The notes: generated by a model from the letters alone, not told the origin. DNA of 64,000 nt from Tolypothrix brevis GSE-NOS-MK-07-07A (GCA_019358985.1 JAHHIJ010000016.1:1-64000); one strand, 5' to 3'. Shown: positions 8,591-18,600, counted from the stretch's first letter. A program made the numbers and translations.

Positions 8591-9700
8591 TTAATGCGCT
8601 TTGACTGCTCCTGCTGCTTGTGGTGGGGCACCACCAATGAGACGCTGAATTTCGTCCGGTTTGGAAGTCTTAGATATAGCTGCTTCAAAAGAGATAGTTC
8701 CGGCTTTGTACATATCAGCTAAAACCTTTTCTAGAGTTTGCATACCCAACTTACCGCCGGTTTGTATAGCCGAGTAAATTTGTGCCGTTTTGCCTTCGCG
8801 AATCAAGTTGGAAATAGCAGGAGTAACAATCATAATTTCTTGAGCCATCACTCGACCATACTCGCCTGGTTTAGGATTTTTTTTGGGAACCAAAGTTTGG
8901 CTAAATACTGCGACTAGCGAGTTAGATAATTGCACCCGTACCTGAGTTTGTCTTTCATGTGGAAAAACATCAACAACCCGGTCAACGGTTTGTGCTGCTG
9001 AACTGGTGTGCAAAGTGCCAAATACCAAGTGTCCTGTTTCTGCCGCACTAATAGCCAAAGAAATTGTTTCTAAATCCCGCATTTCCCCTACCAGAACAAT
9101 ATCTGGATCTTCGCGCAATGCTGCTTTCAAGGCATTAGCAAAACTCTTAGTATCTTCACCAAGTTGCCGCTGGTGAATTAAACTTTTAACTGGTTCGTAA
9201 ACAAATTCTATTGGGTCTTCTACAGTTAAAATATGTTCAGCTTTGGTGCGATTAATCAAGTCAATCATTGCGGCTAAGGTAGTGGTTTTACCTGAACCAG
9301 TAGGACCTGTTACTAAAATTAATCCTCTGGGTTTATTTGTCATTTCCCGCACTATATCTGGCAGACCTAATTTATCAAAGTTAGGAATTTTAGAACTTAA
9401 CGCCCGCAAACAAGCAGCGTAGGAACCACGCTCTTTATAAACGTTGACACGAAAGCGAGCTAAACCTTTAACTCCGTATGAACAATCGAGCTCCCATGTC
9501 TGTTCTAAAGTTTTCCGCTGAGTATTATTTAGCATACTAAAAATCAGCCTTTGACATTGGTCGCCTGTTAATGGCTCATCACCAATGGGTGTGAGTTTGC
9601 CGCTGACGCGAAAGTAGGGAGGTATACCTGCGGATAAATGTAAATCCGAGCCACCCATTTCAATCAACTGCTCCATCAAGTCTTCAATCATCATTTCCAT
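8591..9700 (-). CDS. pilT: Type IV pilus retraction ATPase PilT
   Basis: This 369-residue GspE/PulE-family ATPase carries Walker A GPTGSGKTTT (near residue 132), an Asp box region DPIEFV, Walker B DPDIVLVGEMRD, a His box (GHLVFGTLHTSSAAQTVDRV) and the PilT-typical AIREGK-like LIREGKTAQIYS near the C-terminus. PilT powers pilus disassembly and twitching motility or phototaxis in cyanobacteria. The first methionine and the second (MEMMIED) are both possible starts. It lies between pilB and pilC with spacings of about 160-180 bases, one of which holds a palindromic repeat. Confidence 0.95.
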   Translation of the reverse strand: MEMMIEDLMEQLIEMGGSDLHLSAGIPPYFRVSGKLTPIGDEPLTGDQCQRLIFSMLNNTQRKTLEQTWELDCSYGVKGLARFRVNVYKERGSYAACLRALSSKIPNFDKLGLPDIVREMTNKPRGLILVTGPTGSGKTTTLAAMIDLINRTKAEHILTVEDPIEFVYEPVKSLIHQRQLGEDTKSFANALKAALREDPDIVLVGEMRDLETISLAISAAETGHLVFGTLHTSSAAQTVDRVVDVFPHERQTQVRVQLSNSLVAVFSQTLVPKKNPKPGEYGRVMAQEIMIVTPAISNLIREGKTAQIYSAIQTGGKLGMQTLEKVLADMYKAGTISFEAAISKTSKPDEIQRLIGGAPPQAAGAVKAH

Positions 9701-9770
9701 AATTCTGTTTCCTTTTTTTATTTGCTGGTTAACTACTAACTAAGTAAGTGGGCGAAATTAAATGTAAATT

Positions 9771-9832
9771 CGTAGTGAGCGGTTTACCGCTCGTCGAGTC
9801 GTGATTTTATAACGGCTAATCAGGTTACTACG
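9771..9832. repeat. Dispersed double-hairpin repeat (CGTAGTGAGCGG family)
   Basis: CGTAGTGAGCGGTTTACCGC opens the element and TTACTACG closes it, with a decayed inner AACGGCTAAT arm. It lies in the pilB-pilT spacer. Sister copies are at 36134-36191 and, in altered form, at 53781-53838. Confidence 0.75.
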
Positions 9833-9861
9833 TTAAGGAGCCTTTATTTATCCCCATCTAC

Positions 9862-11874
9862 TTAGTCGGCAAAACGAGGTGTCATACAATAAGGACAATC
9901 TAGCCATTCCGGTTTTAATTCGGCGCTACAAGTTCGGCAAGTAAGACCACTTTTGCGTTTGGCTTTTAACTCTGCTTCTAAACCTGTATCAGTGAAAGTT
10001 ACGCGTTCCACTTCTTCCAAAGTGGTTTGTCCTTGACGCACTAAATCCAAGCTGTAAGTTAGCAAAGTTTTCATCCCCTCTTCTACTGCAACTTCCTTAA
10101 TGCGTTCTGTAGGTGCTTCTTCATTAATTAAGGTTTGCAGCTTTTCGGTGATTCGCATAACTTCATAAACACCGCAACGTCCCCTGTAGCCAGCACCATT
10201 ACAAGTTGGGCAAATATGACCTTTAGAACTAGCTTGTTGAATTTCTTCTAATGTTAAGGAGTTTGCTTTGTAAAAAGTTATACCGACATCTTGAGAAGCA
10301 GATAGACCATAGCGGGCTAATTCTTCGGGGGTGGGAGTATAAGCAATGCGACAATCACCACAGACACGCCGTACTAAACGCTGTGCTAAAACGCCAATGA
10401 GGGAACTAGAAATCATAAAAGGCTCAATGCCCATTTCTCCCAAACGGGCGATCGCGCCAGGGGCATCATTAGTATGTAAGGTAGTTAATACTAAGTGACC
10501 TGTCAAGGCAGCTTCAATCGCTGTTTTTGCCGTTTCCTTGTCTCGCGTTTCACCCACCAACAGCACATCCGGATCTTGCCGCAAAAATGCCCGCAAAGCG
10601 GTGGCAAAATCTAGCCCTTTTTCCCGAATCACCTGCACCTGAGTAATCCCCGCCAAGCTATACTCAATCGGGTCTTCTACAGTACTGATATTAATTCCCG
10701 GTGTGTTGCGTTCTGCCAGCGCTGAATACAGTGTTGTTGTTTTACCAGAACCAGTTGGTCCTGTTACCAAAATCAGACCAAAGGGACGGCTAACCATTTC
10801 GCGGACAATGTGCAAAGCTTCAGGATCGGCAATTAACTTATCCAATCCCAGTTGTGTGGAGGAGTTATCCAAAATCCGCAACACTACCTTTTCCCCGTAG
10901 CGACTAGGTAAGGTACTAACCCGGAAGTCAACTTTGCGCCCTTCAAACATCCGTCGAATGCGTCCATCCTGAGGTAAACGCCGTTCGGCAATATCTAAGT
11001 TGGCAATAATTTTAAACCGAGCCGTTACCGCAGGAATGATTTTTTTCGGCAGGGCATCAAAAGCCTCACCCAACACGCCATCCTTACGAAAGCGAATGCG
11101 TAAGTTTTCTTCTTGCGGTTCGATGTGAATGTCAGAAACTTTCTCATGCAAAGCTTTGGCAAGAATTCTATTGACCAAGTTGATGACTGGTGCATCTTCT
11201 GCACCCTTCATCGCTGCCCCCAAATCAGCTTCCATATCATCGGGAGCATCTTCTAGGTCGAGATTTCCCAGATTTTCTAAGTCTTGATTAATGTCTGTAG
11301 ACTTTTCTTTTTCCAGGTGCTTTTGCTTAACAGCCAGTTCATCCAAATATTGATTGATTAGCTGTTGGTAGTCCTCCTGGGTAATCACCATGCGCTGCAA
11401 TGCCAAACCTTGCGGACGCAAAATGCGATTCAAATCATCCGAAGCCTCTAGATTATCTGGATCGACCATCGCCACTAAAACCGAGGGTGGATCTTGGTCT
11501 TCATGTTTTGACAGTGGCACTAAGCGATGGCGACGACAGACATCCGCTGGAATCAGGGTATCAATCAGCTTTCCCACCGTGGTGCTGCCTACTTGGCTAA
11601 CTTCCGGATCGATAAACTCAACACCGTATAGTATTTTAAGTTCAAATAACTGCTGTTTTTTATACTGTCTGAGCAACTCAGGTGATAGTTGTTGCCCAGA
11701 GACTGACTCAAGTACTTCTGTTAAGGGTATGCCAGACTTGCGGCTTTCAATTAGCGCTTGTCTCATCTGTTCGCTATTGATATAGCCAGATTGCACAAGT
11801 TTATTGCCGAAAGGCGAAAATTCAGTTCTTGTAGTAAGAGCGGTACTGCGCCGTTGTTGTGACGAGTAAGTCAT
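9862..11874 (-). CDS. pilB: Type IV pilus assembly ATPase PilB
   Basis: The 670-residue protein has an N-terminal MshEN-type domain (about residues 20-185), then the GspE ATPase core: Walker A GPTGSGKTTT near residue 373, Walker B DPDVLLVGETRD, and GHLVLTTLHTNDAPGAI. A zinc-binding insert follows, with CGDC and CPTCNGAGYRGRCG. The extreme C-terminus adds a second small zinc ribbon, CRTCSAELKP...CPYC, as is seen in cyanobacterial PilB. It drives pilus extension. It is the first gene of the pilB-pilT-pilC run and divergent from grpE. Confidence 0.95.
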   Translation of the reverse strand: MTYSSQQRRSTALTTRTEFSPFGNKLVQSGYINSEQMRQALIESRKSGIPLTEVLESVSGQQLSPELLRQYKKQQLFELKILYGVEFIDPEVSQVGSTTVGKLIDTLIPADVCRRHRLVPLSKHEDQDPPSVLVAMVDPDNLEASDDLNRILRPQGLALQRMVITQEDYQQLINQYLDELAVKQKHLEKEKSTDINQDLENLGNLDLEDAPDDMEADLGAAMKGAEDAPVINLVNRILAKALHEKVSDIHIEPQEENLRIRFRKDGVLGEAFDALPKKIIPAVTARFKIIANLDIAERRLPQDGRIRRMFEGRKVDFRVSTLPSRYGEKVVLRILDNSSTQLGLDKLIADPEALHIVREMVSRPFGLILVTGPTGSGKTTTLYSALAERNTPGINISTVEDPIEYSLAGITQVQVIREKGLDFATALRAFLRQDPDVLLVGETRDKETAKTAIEAALTGHLVLTTLHTNDAPGAIARLGEMGIEPFMISSSLIGVLAQRLVRRVCGDCRIAYTPTPEELARYGLSASQDVGITFYKANSLTLEEIQQASSKGHICPTCNGAGYRGRCGVYEVMRITEKLQTLINEEAPTERIKEVAVEEGMKTLLTYSLDLVRQGQTTLEEVERVTFTDTGLEAELKAKRKSGLTCRTCSAELKPEWLDCPYCMTPRFAD

Positions 11875-12356
11875 AAGTGAGCAATGAGTAGCGGAAACCT
11901 CTGGTTAAAGTATTCCCAATCTGGCAAACAGAATTCTCATGCTTACTTGCTAAATTTTTGCTAATTAAGGAATGATGGGGAATTGGGAACCCAAATTTTA
12001 TACTTGGGACATATACCGCTTGGGAGAGCGCTTATGGCATTGGTGGTCAAGATGTTTTTATTTTATCAGAAGTTATGTCTACAAAAAAAGAAGAATATTT
12101 TGCTCGTCTCGTCGTCGTAGTCTTAGAAAGTTTTCGCTATGCTCATGCTCAAATATGGTCAGAACCTCACTTCTCTATTCATCTCAACACTGACGAGGCA
12201 CGTTTTGGGGGGAAGCTTCCCCCCAAAACGAATCGCACAGTACAGCTTCAGTGTGATCCTTCTTGCTGTTTCAGGTAAATACCATTTTGAATGATTACAT
12301 AATAATGGAAGAGGATAAACAAATAAACAATATAAGCCTCTTCTAGGGTGAACAGA
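11875..12356. other. Intergenic region between pilB and grpE
   Basis: This is the shared upstream region of two divergent operons. A frame from 12075 (67 residues, beginning MSTKKEEYFARLVVVVLESF) is open further upstream without a start and has no recognised relative; it may be a gene fragment. The 3' end of that frame runs into a perfect palindrome at 12202-12231. I see no clear promoter boxes. Confidence 0.4.
12202..12231. repeat. 30-bp perfect palindrome
   Basis: The sequence from 12202 to 12231 equals its own reverse complement; the centre is GGGGGGAAGCTTCCCCCC and the arms are CGTTTT/AAAACG. It could form a very stable hairpin or cruciform. It may be a terminator-like structure or the remnant of a palindromic element. 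Confidence 0.9.
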
Positions 12357-12455
12357 AAGTTGACATCCTCACCGGGAATCAACGCCTCGGTGATTTACTT
12401 ATGAGCAATCATGAAAAAGCCGTCCTAGAAGGATGGGGCTTTAAACCCAATTTTT
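12357..12455. mobile_element. IS200/IS605-type ends without transposase (PATE-like)
   Basis: TTGACATCCTCACCGGG with the hairpin TCACCG/CGGTGA resembles, in inverted orientation, the right end seen after the TnpB remnant at 24618-24660 (ends ...GGGGAGGATGTCAA). About 50 bases later comes GTCCTAGAAGGATGGGGCTT, a typical left-end hairpin of IS200/IS605 or IS607-like elements. The two ends are joined by a few dozen bases only, so it is probably a non-autonomous derivative or solo remnant. It lies directly before grpE. Confidence 0.5.
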
Positions 12456-12469
12456 CGGTAAAGTAAGCA

Positions 12470-13138
12470 ATGATGAGCGAGTCCCCAGTCCAAATGAACT
12501 ATAACGAATCTGATAGCGAAGTTACTGAGCAAGTGACAGTCCAAACCAATACATCACCAGAGACACAGATACAAGACAATAGTACTGCTGGAACTCCGCA
12601 GACTGAAACTGATACAGCCGCATTAGCAGAAATGACTCAACAAATAGAGTCACTTAAAGCGCAATTAGAAGAACGCAACACCCAATATATGCGGATTGGG
12701 GCAGATTTTGAGAATTATCGCAAACGCACCAGCAAGGAAAAAGAAGAGCTTGACTTGCTGGTGAAGCGGAATACGATTATGGAATTATTGCCAGTAGTTG
12801 ATAATTTTGAGCGGGCAAGAGCGCATCTTAAACCGCAAAGCGATGGCGAATTAACAATTCACAAAAGCTATCAAGGTGTTTACAAGCAACTAGTAGATTG
12901 CTTGAAACGCTTGGGTGTGTCACCAATGCGACCCGAAGGTCAAGAATTCGATCCTAACTTGCACGAAGCAGTTATGCGCGAACCTACGGATGAACATCCA
13001 GAAGGAACAGTGTTAGAAGAGTTAGTGCGCGGATATTATTTGGGCGATCGCGTGCTTCGTCATGCAATGGTCAAAGTTGCTGCTCCGAAAGAAGACATGC
13101 CTCCTATGGAGGAAAATCAGTCTAATTCACCAATGTAG
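12470..13138 (+). CDS. grpE: Nucleotide exchange factor GrpE
   Basis: The 222-residue protein has an acidic, disordered N-terminus (to about residue 60), a long coiled-coil helix ([19 protein letters not shown]) that dimerises, and the C-terminal beta-wing domain with the GrpE signature region: [38 protein letters not shown] and [24 protein letters not shown]. GrpE releases ADP from DnaK. It begins the chaperone run grpE-dnaK-dnaJ. Two adjacent ATGs (12470, 12473) are possible starts. A hairpin terminator candidate follows. Confidence 0.95.
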   Translation: MMSESPVQMNYNESDSEVTEQVTVQTNTSPETQIQDNSTAGTPQTETDTAALAEMTQQIESLKAQLEERNTQYMRIGADFENYRKRTSKEKEELDLLVKRNTIMELLPVVDNFERARAHLKPQSDGELTIHKSYQGVYKQLVDCLKRLGVSPMRPEGQEFDPNLHEAVMREPTDEHPEGTVLEELVRGYYLGDRVLRHAMVKVAAPKEDMPPMEENQSNSPM

Positions 13139-13170
13139 TTAAAAGAACACTTTTTTCATTCGTCAAAATT

Positions 13171-13205
13171 CAAAAGGAACCAAACTATAGCACTGGTTCC
13201 TTTTG
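13171..13205 (+). terminator. Hairpin terminator after grpE
   Basis: CAAAAGGAACCA (13171-13182) pairs perfectly with TGGTTCCTTTTG (13194-13205) around an 11-base loop, about 33 bases after the grpE stop. The right arm has a short T run. It may stop or attenuate transcription between grpE and dnaK, which are separated by 325 bases. Confidence 0.55.
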
Positions 13206-13463
13206 ACTACTGACTAACTGCTGACTAATGGTAGCTAAAAGTCATTGACTTATTGCGTTTATCGAGCATCGCGTACCCAAACTAGGACATGGCTATTTAA
13301 GGTTTTCGCTTAGTAATCGCTTTTCTTCCATCGGGAGGAGAAGAATGCTTTTTTTGCAAAAACTGTAAATAACTTGTCCGTAGTTAAAAATTTACTCCGC
13401 GAAAAATCACTCTTCTAATTTTGTTGGGCAGAAAACGGACACACCTGAAAAGGAGAAAGTTTT

Positions 13464-15470
13464 ATGCCTAGATTTTCGCATTTAAGCACAAGCGTAAAAA
13501 TACCGTTAGTTATGGCAAAAGTTATTGGAATCGACTTAGGCACTACCAATAGTTGCGTCGCAGTATTGGAAGGTGGTCAACCGATTGTCATTGCCAATTC
13601 CGAAGGTGGACGAACCACTCCAAGTATTGTAGGATTTGGCAAAGGCGGTGAGCGCTTAGTCGGTCAATTGGCAAAGCGACAAGCAGTTACAAATGCCGAG
13701 AACACAATTTACAGTATCAAGCGATTTATTGGGCGTCGTTGGGATGACACCGAAGTAGAACGCGATCGCGTCCCCTATACTTGTGTCAAAGGTCGAGATG
13801 ATACCGTTGATGTGCAAATTCGCGGACGTAACTACACACCGCAAGAAATCTCCGCAATGGTTTTGCAAAAACTCAAACTAGATGCGGAAAATTTCTTAGG
13901 TGAAACTGTCACCCAGGCAGTAATTACTGTACCGGCGTATTTCACAGATGCCCAAAGACAAGCAACTAAAGATGCTGGCACCATTGCTGGATTAGAAGTA
14001 CTACGAATCATCAATGAACCAACTGCTGCGGCTTTAGCTTTTGGCTTAGACAAGCAAGATATTGAACAGCTAATTTTAGTCTTTGACTTGGGAGGCGGCA
14101 CCTTCGACGTATCCATTCTCCAACTTGGGGATGGAGTATTTGAAGTTAAGGCGACTTGTGGTAATAACCATCTTGGTGGAGACGACTTTGATAATGCGAT
14201 GGTTCGCTGGATGATTCAACACTTCTACCAACAAGAAAAAGTTGACCTTTCCCAAGACAAAATGGCGCTGCAACGCTTGCGAGAAGCAGCGGAAAAGGCG
14301 AAGATTGAACTTTCCAGCATGGCAAATACTTCAATTAACTTGCCATTTATCACCGCCAATGAAACCGGACCAAAGCATCTAGAAATGGAATTTAGCCGTT
14401 CCAAATTTGAAGAACTGACAAGCCAATTAATTGAAGCTACCATCGAACCGATGGTTCAAGCGCTCAAAGATGCAGAGTTGAAACCACAAAACATAGATAA
14501 AATTATCTTGGTGGGTGGTTCTACACGCATTCCCGCAGTTCAAAACGCTCTGATCAGATTTTTCAACGGCAAAGCACCCGATCGCTCGATCAATCCTGAC
14601 GAAGCAGTGGCACTCGGCGCTGCAATTCAAGCTGGGGTGCTGGGTGGCGAAGTCGAGAATCTCTTACTTTTGGATGTTACACCTTTATCGCTGGGATTGG
14701 AAACTTTAGGAGAAGTGTTCACTAAAATTATTGAACGCAATACTACAATTCCTACCAGTAAGTCCCAAGTGTTTTCCACCGCAACCGATGGGCAAACAAG
14801 TGTGGAAATTCATGTCCTTCAAGGTGAACGGGCAATGGCAAGGGATAATAAAAGTCTCGGTAAATTCCTTCTCGCTGGAATTCCCGCCGCATCCCGTGGT
14901 GTGCCGCAAATTGAAGTATCATTTGAAATCGATGTCAACGGCATCTTGAAGGTTTCGGCTCAAGATAAAGGCACCGGTAGAGAACAAAGTATTCGGATTA
15001 CCAACACAGGTGGTTTGAGTACCCACGAAGTAGAAAAGATGCGGCAAGAAGCGGAAATGTTTGCCGAACTTGACAGAAAACGTATGCAACTGATTGAATT
15101 AAAAAACCAAGCGGATACTCTGTTGTCAAGTTACGAATCGACTTTAAAGCATAATGGCAACTTGATTGACGATTCGACGAAAGCTTTGGCAAATGAAAAA
15201 GTCACGAAACTCAAAGCAGCGATCGCTGAAGACGGTATTTCACCAGAAGAATTTAAACAGCGCTTGGATGACTTTCAACAAACATTGTTTGCTATTGGTG
15301 CCGATGTTTACAACCGACCTACTGGGTTGTCAAGTGATGAAGCTGCCCAAAATTCAGATATTCCCTTGACTCCTGGTGTTGAATCAGTGAATGGAGCGAT
15401 CGCACCTCAATTCAATTTTGATTTTGAAGATGAGGGTACCTTACAAGCGGATTATGAGGCGATCGATTAA
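13464..15470 (+). CDS. dnaK: Chaperone DnaK (Hsp70)
   Basis: The ATPase domain shows [50 protein letters not shown] and [13 protein letters not shown]. The substrate-binding domain follows, with [15 protein letters not shown] and [20 protein letters not shown], then the helical lid. An AAAGGAG ribosome site 9 bases before the ATG at 13464 supports a 668-residue protein with a 16-residue extension before the canonical MAKVIGID, whose ATG at 13512 has no clear ribosome site. The C-terminus is acidic ([10 protein letters not shown]) and lacks the usual EEVD-like bacterial tail spelling. With GrpE and DnaJ it refolds proteins. Confidence 0.95.
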   Translation: MPRFSHLSTSVKIPLVMAKVIGIDLGTTNSCVAVLEGGQPIVIANSEGGRTTPSIVGFGKGGERLVGQLAKRQAVTNAENTIYSIKRFIGRRWDDTEVERDRVPYTCVKGRDDTVDVQIRGRNYTPQEISAMVLQKLKLDAENFLGETVTQAVITVPAYFTDAQRQATKDAGTIAGLEVLRIINEPTAAALAFGLDKQDIEQLILVFDLGGGTFDVSILQLGDGVFEVKATCGNNHLGGDDFDNAMVRWMIQHFYQQEKVDLSQDKMALQRLREAAEKAKIELSSMANTSINLPFITANETGPKHLEMEFSRSKFEELTSQLIEATIEPMVQALKDAELKPQNIDKIILVGGSTRIPAVQNALIRFFNGKAPDRSINPDEAVALGAAIQAGVLGGEVENLLLLDVTPLSLGLETLGEVFTKIIERNTTIPTSKSQVFSTATDGQTSVEIHVLQGERAMARDNKSLGKFLLAGIPAASRGVPQIEVSFEIDVNGILKVSAQDKGTGREQSIRITNTGGLSTHEVEKMRQEAEMFAELDRKRMQLIELKNQADTLLSSYESTLKHNGNLIDDSTKALANEKVTKLKAAIAEDGISPEEFKQRLDDFQQTLFAIGADVYNRPTGLSSDEAAQNSDIPLTPGVESVNGAIAPQFNFDFEDEGTLQADYEAID

Positions 15471-15987
15471 AAGGTCTTGGTTGTTGGGTGTTAGTTGTTA
15501 GTTGTTGGTTGACGGTTAACAGTTGTCCACTATCCACCATCCACTATCCTTAAACGTGGTATTGTACCGCAATGGTTTGTTAGATTGTAGAAGCGAATTG
15601 CCGTGGACTATACAAAGTGCTAGTACAGATGCGATTAAACGTATATGGGGGTTTTCCACACCTATAGGTGCGGCTAGCTCCTCTGTTGATCGGCGGGGTT
15701 TTGCCGTGTTGCGTAGCACAATTGTAAAAGAAACAGCCAATCGACAGTGAGAAGTTTGAGCAAAAAACTTGCCCAAAGCTAGCCTTTTTTAAGCCTAATC
15801 CAGGGCAAGTTGCTTTTAATTGTCTAGATGATTATCCTATTTTAGGAGCAAAGCATCTCATGCTCAAAAGATAAAAAGTGATTTTTGTCAAAGGTAAAAG
15901 GTAAAATCAAGTATTAACAAAAATTAACCTTTGCCTTTTTGAAGTTCTCCCTTCCCCTTTCTACCTTCTAACTTTTACCTTTGCTAT
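15471..15987. other. dnaK-dnaJ spacer with short tandem repeats and hairpin
   Basis: Near 15480-15545 there are degenerate heptamer-like repeats (GTTAGTT, CCACTATCCACCATCC). At about 15764-15820 AAAACTTGCCC pairs with GGGCAAGTTGCTTTT around a 30-base loop, a possible terminator. A frame from 15523 to 15750 ends in ...STIVKETANRQ but has no recognised relative, so it is not called. The spacing suggests that dnaJ may have its own promoter. Confidence 0.45.
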
Positions 15988-17127
15988 ATGGCTCGCGATT
16001 ATTATGAAATGTTAGGTGTCTCTCGTGACGCCGACAAAGAAGAAATTAAAGGCGCATACCGCCGCCTAGCCCGGAAGTATCACCCAGATGTGAACAAAGA
16101 ACCGGGAGCGGAGGATCGCTTTAAGGAAATTAACCGCGCTTATGAAGTGCTTTCTGAGCCGGAAATCAGAGAGCGTTACAACCGTTTTGGTGAAGCTGGT
16201 GTATCCGGTGCTGCTGCTGCTGGCGCTGGAGGCTTCCAAGATATGAGCGATATGGGTGGCTTTGCCGATATCTTTGAAAGTATTTTCAGTGGCTTCGCAG
16301 GGGGGATGGGTGGTCCTTCTACGCAAAGACGACGCGGCGGTCCGGTGCGAGGTGATGACCTGCGGCTAGACTTGAAATTAGATTTTCGAGAAGCAGTATT
16401 TGGCGGTGAAAAAGAAATTCGCATCTCTCATCTAGAAACTTGTGATGTCTGTACCGGAACTGGTGCTAAACCAGGAACTCGACCCCGCACTTGTTCGACT
16501 TGTAGCGGTTCGGGTCAAGTACGTCGCGTCACCAGAACGCCTTTTGGCAGCTTTACTCAAGTTTCGACTTGTCCCACCTGTAATGGTACGGGGATGGTAA
16601 TTGAAGATAAGTGTGATGCTTGCGACGGCAAAGGCGCAAATCAAGTAACGAAGAAACTCAAAATTACAATTCCCGCTGGGGTGGATAATGGGACGCGCTT
16701 GCGAATTTCTAATGAAGGAGATGCAGGTCAGCGCAGTGGTCCTCCGGGAGATTTGTATGTGTACTTGTTCGTCAATGAGGATGAGGAATTCCACCGAGAT
16801 GGAATTAGCATTATCTCAGAAATCAAAGTTAGCTACCTCCAGGCAATTTTAGGCTGTCGTTTAGAGGTAAATACGGTAGATGGTCCAGTGGAACTGATAA
16901 TTCCGGCGGGAACTCAACCGAATACGGTGATGAAGTTGGAAAGTCGCGGTGTACCACGCTTAGGAAATCCTGTAAGTCGAGGGGACCACATGCTGACGGT
17001 GTTAATTGATATTCCCACTAAGGTGATGCCAGATGAGCGAGAATTACTAGAAAAGCTAGCTAAAATTAAGGGAGACCGCACTGGTAAAGGTGGTCTAGAA
17101 GGTTTTTTGGGAAATTTGTTTAAGTAA
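15988..17127 (+). CDS. dnaJ: Chaperone DnaJ (Hsp40)
   Basis: The 379-residue protein has a full type I DnaJ architecture. The J domain (residues 1-70) contains HPD in [12 protein letters not shown] Gly/Phe-rich linker follows to about residue 120. The zinc-finger region (about 148-215) has four CxxCxGxG-type repeats: [24 protein letters not shown] and CDACDGKG. The C-terminal beta-sandwich domains follow. DnaJ stimulates DnaK's ATPase and delivers substrates. Its stop overlaps the start of the tusA-like gene (TAATG), implying one mRNA. Confidence 0.96.
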   Translation: MARDYYEMLGVSRDADKEEIKGAYRRLARKYHPDVNKEPGAEDRFKEINRAYEVLSEPEIRERYNRFGEAGVSGAAAAGAGGFQDMSDMGGFADIFESIFSGFAGGMGGPSTQRRRGGPVRGDDLRLDLKLDFREAVFGGEKEIRISHLETCDVCTGTGAKPGTRPRTCSTCSGSGQVRRVTRTPFGSFTQVSTCPTCNGTGMVIEDKCDACDGKGANQVTKKLKITIPAGVDNGTRLRISNEGDAGQRSGPPGDLYVYLFVNEDEEFHRDGISIISEIKVSYLQAILGCRLEVNTVDGPVELIIPAGTQPNTVMKLESRGVPRLGNPVSRGDHMLTVLIDIPTKVMPDERELLEKLAKIKGDRTGKGGLEGFLGNLFK

Positions 17128-17381
17128 TGAGCGTATCTTCCGTCTCAACTCCCGATGCTCAACTCGATTTGCGGGGCACTCCTTGCCCCATTAATTTTGT
17201 GCGGACGAAATTACGTTTAGAACAAATGCCACAGGGAGGTTTGCTAGACGTCTGGTTAGACCCTGGAGAACCGATTGAGCAAGTTCCTGATAGTCTGACA
17301 ATGGCGGGCTATCAGGTGGAACAAATTACAGATTGTGCTGGCTATTTTTCTTTGTTAGTTCGCCGTCCGGTTGCTGCCTGA
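17127..17381 (+). CDS. TusA/SirA-family sulfur carrier-like protein
   Basis: This 84-residue protein carries the family signature LDLRGTPCPINFVRTKL near residue 14, with the conserved CP motif whose cysteine carries persulfide sulfur in TusA. The rest follows the two-layer alpha/beta fold (LLDVWLDPGEPIEQVPDSL). Known members pass sulfur to tRNA thiolation or molybdenum cofactor enzymes; the partner here is not known. Start and stop overlap dnaJ and rsgA by one to a few bases (TAATG, TGATG), so the three genes are probably translationally coupled. Confidence 0.9.
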   Translation: MSVSSVSTPDAQLDLRGTPCPINFVRTKLRLEQMPQGGLLDVWLDPGEPIEQVPDSLTMAGYQVEQITDCAGYFSLLVRRPVAA

Positions 17382-18523
17382 TGAAAGGGGAAGCTTTTTC
17401 TACCACTGGACAGTTGCTGGGTACTGTGTTAGCTGTACAAGCGAATTTTTATCGAGTGCAGCTGGATTTAGGAGACGAGGAGACAAGGGGACAAGGGGAT
17501 GAGGGGGACAAGGGGGACAAGGAGAATTCTTCCCGCACTCCCCCCCTCTCCCACTCTCCCTATCCTCCCCTCCTCCTCTGCACTCGGAGAATGCGGTTAA
17601 AAAAAATTGGGCAACAGGTGATGGTGGGCGATCGCGTTCTGGTTGAAGAACCTGATTGGTCTGGTGGACGAGGGGCGATCGCTTTTGTTTTACCCCGCAA
17701 TAGTGAATTAGACCGTCCGGCGATCGCTAATGTTAACCAAATTCTCCTTGTGTTTGCTGTCGCCGATCCACCTCTAGAACCTTATCAACTCAGTCGCTTT
17801 CTAATCAAGGCGGAATCTACTAGTGTGGATGTAGTTTTATGCCTAAATAAAGGCGATTTAGTTTCAACTCAGGTGCAGTCGGAAATAAGCTCACGTCTGC
17901 TTGGTTGGGGCTATCAGACGCTATTTATGAGCGTTAATAATAATATCAATATCGACAAATTACTTTACGGATTACAAGACAAAATCACCGTTTTGGCAGG
18001 ACCTTCAGGAGTTGGTAAATCCAGTTTGATTAATGCGTTGATTCCCGATGCTCACTTGCGCGTGGGTGAGGTTTCTGGTAAGCTATCTCGCGGACGTCAC
18101 ACCACCCGCCATGTAGAATTATTTGAATTACCATTAGGTGGCTTTCTGGCAGATACTCCCGGCTTTAATCAGCCGGATATTGATTGTAGCCCGGAAGAAT
18201 TAATCCGTTATTTCCCCGAAGCAAGACAGAGGTTAGCAGTTGATAGCTGTCGGTTTAGTGATTGTCTGCATCGAGACGAACCTGGTTGTGTAGTTCGGGG
18301 TAATTGGGAGCGTTATGAGCATTATCTGGAATTTTTAGAGCAAGCGATCGCTCGTCAAACTCAGATTAACCAACAAGCCGATCCAGAATCTACCCAAAAG
18401 TTAAAAACTAAAGGCAAAGGACAAACTCAGTACGAACCGAAGTTAGAAAGTAAAAAATATCGTCGTGTTTCCCGCAAAACTCAATTGCAAGAGTTGCAGG
18501 ACTTGTATAAAGATGAAGAATAA
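17381..18523 (+). CDS. rsgA: Ribosome maturation GTPase RsgA (YjeQ)
   Basis: From the ATG at 17381 (overlapping the previous stop) the protein has 380 residues: an N-terminal OB fold, then a circularly permuted GTPase whose motifs run G4 (LNKGDL), G1 (GPSGVGKSSLIN), G3 (DTPGF), then a C-terminal zinc domain with CRFSDCLHRDEPGC. RsgA assists late 30S subunit maturation. Within the OB fold, residues of about 31-65 are a low-complexity insert coded by a purine-rich then pyrimidine-rich stretch (about 17472-17575), which is not part of the family. An upstream ATG at 17333 is not favoured. The basic C-terminal tail is common in cyanobacteria. Confidence 0.93.
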   Translation: MKGEAFSTTGQLLGTVLAVQANFYRVQLDLGDEETRGQGDEGDKGDKENSSRTPPLSHSPYPPLLLCTRRMRLKKIGQQVMVGDRVLVEEPDWSGGRGAIAFVLPRNSELDRPAIANVNQILLVFAVADPPLEPYQLSRFLIKAESTSVDVVLCLNKGDLVSTQVQSEISSRLLGWGYQTLFMSVNNNINIDKLLYGLQDKITVLAGPSGVGKSSLINALIPDAHLRVGEVSGKLSRGRHTTRHVELFELPLGGFLADTPGFNQPDIDCSPEELIRYFPEARQRLAVDSCRFSDCLHRDEPGCVVRGNWERYEHYLEFLEQAIARQTQINQQADPESTQKLKTKGKGQTQYEPKLESKKYRRVSRKTQLQELQDLYKDEE

Positions 18524-18600
18524 AATCTAAGCAAATGTCAAGGCTAGTTACAATAGCATAAAGACAAAAAAGTGCGTAGTTTACCGCCGCAGGCATCGCT

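Noticed and set aside
12075-12278. 67-residue frame upstream of grpE
   Set aside because: It has no recognised relative, it is open upstream of the ATG without a start, and its end runs into a perfect palindrome. It may be a fragment of a lost gene.
13141-13463. CIRCE operator (TTAGCACTC inverted repeat) before dnaK
   Set aside because: No such inverted repeat was found in the grpE-dnaK spacer.
15523-15750. 75-residue frame between dnaK and dnaJ
   Set aside because: It starts in heptamer repeats, has no ribosome site and no domain. A small RNA is possible but I see no clear one.
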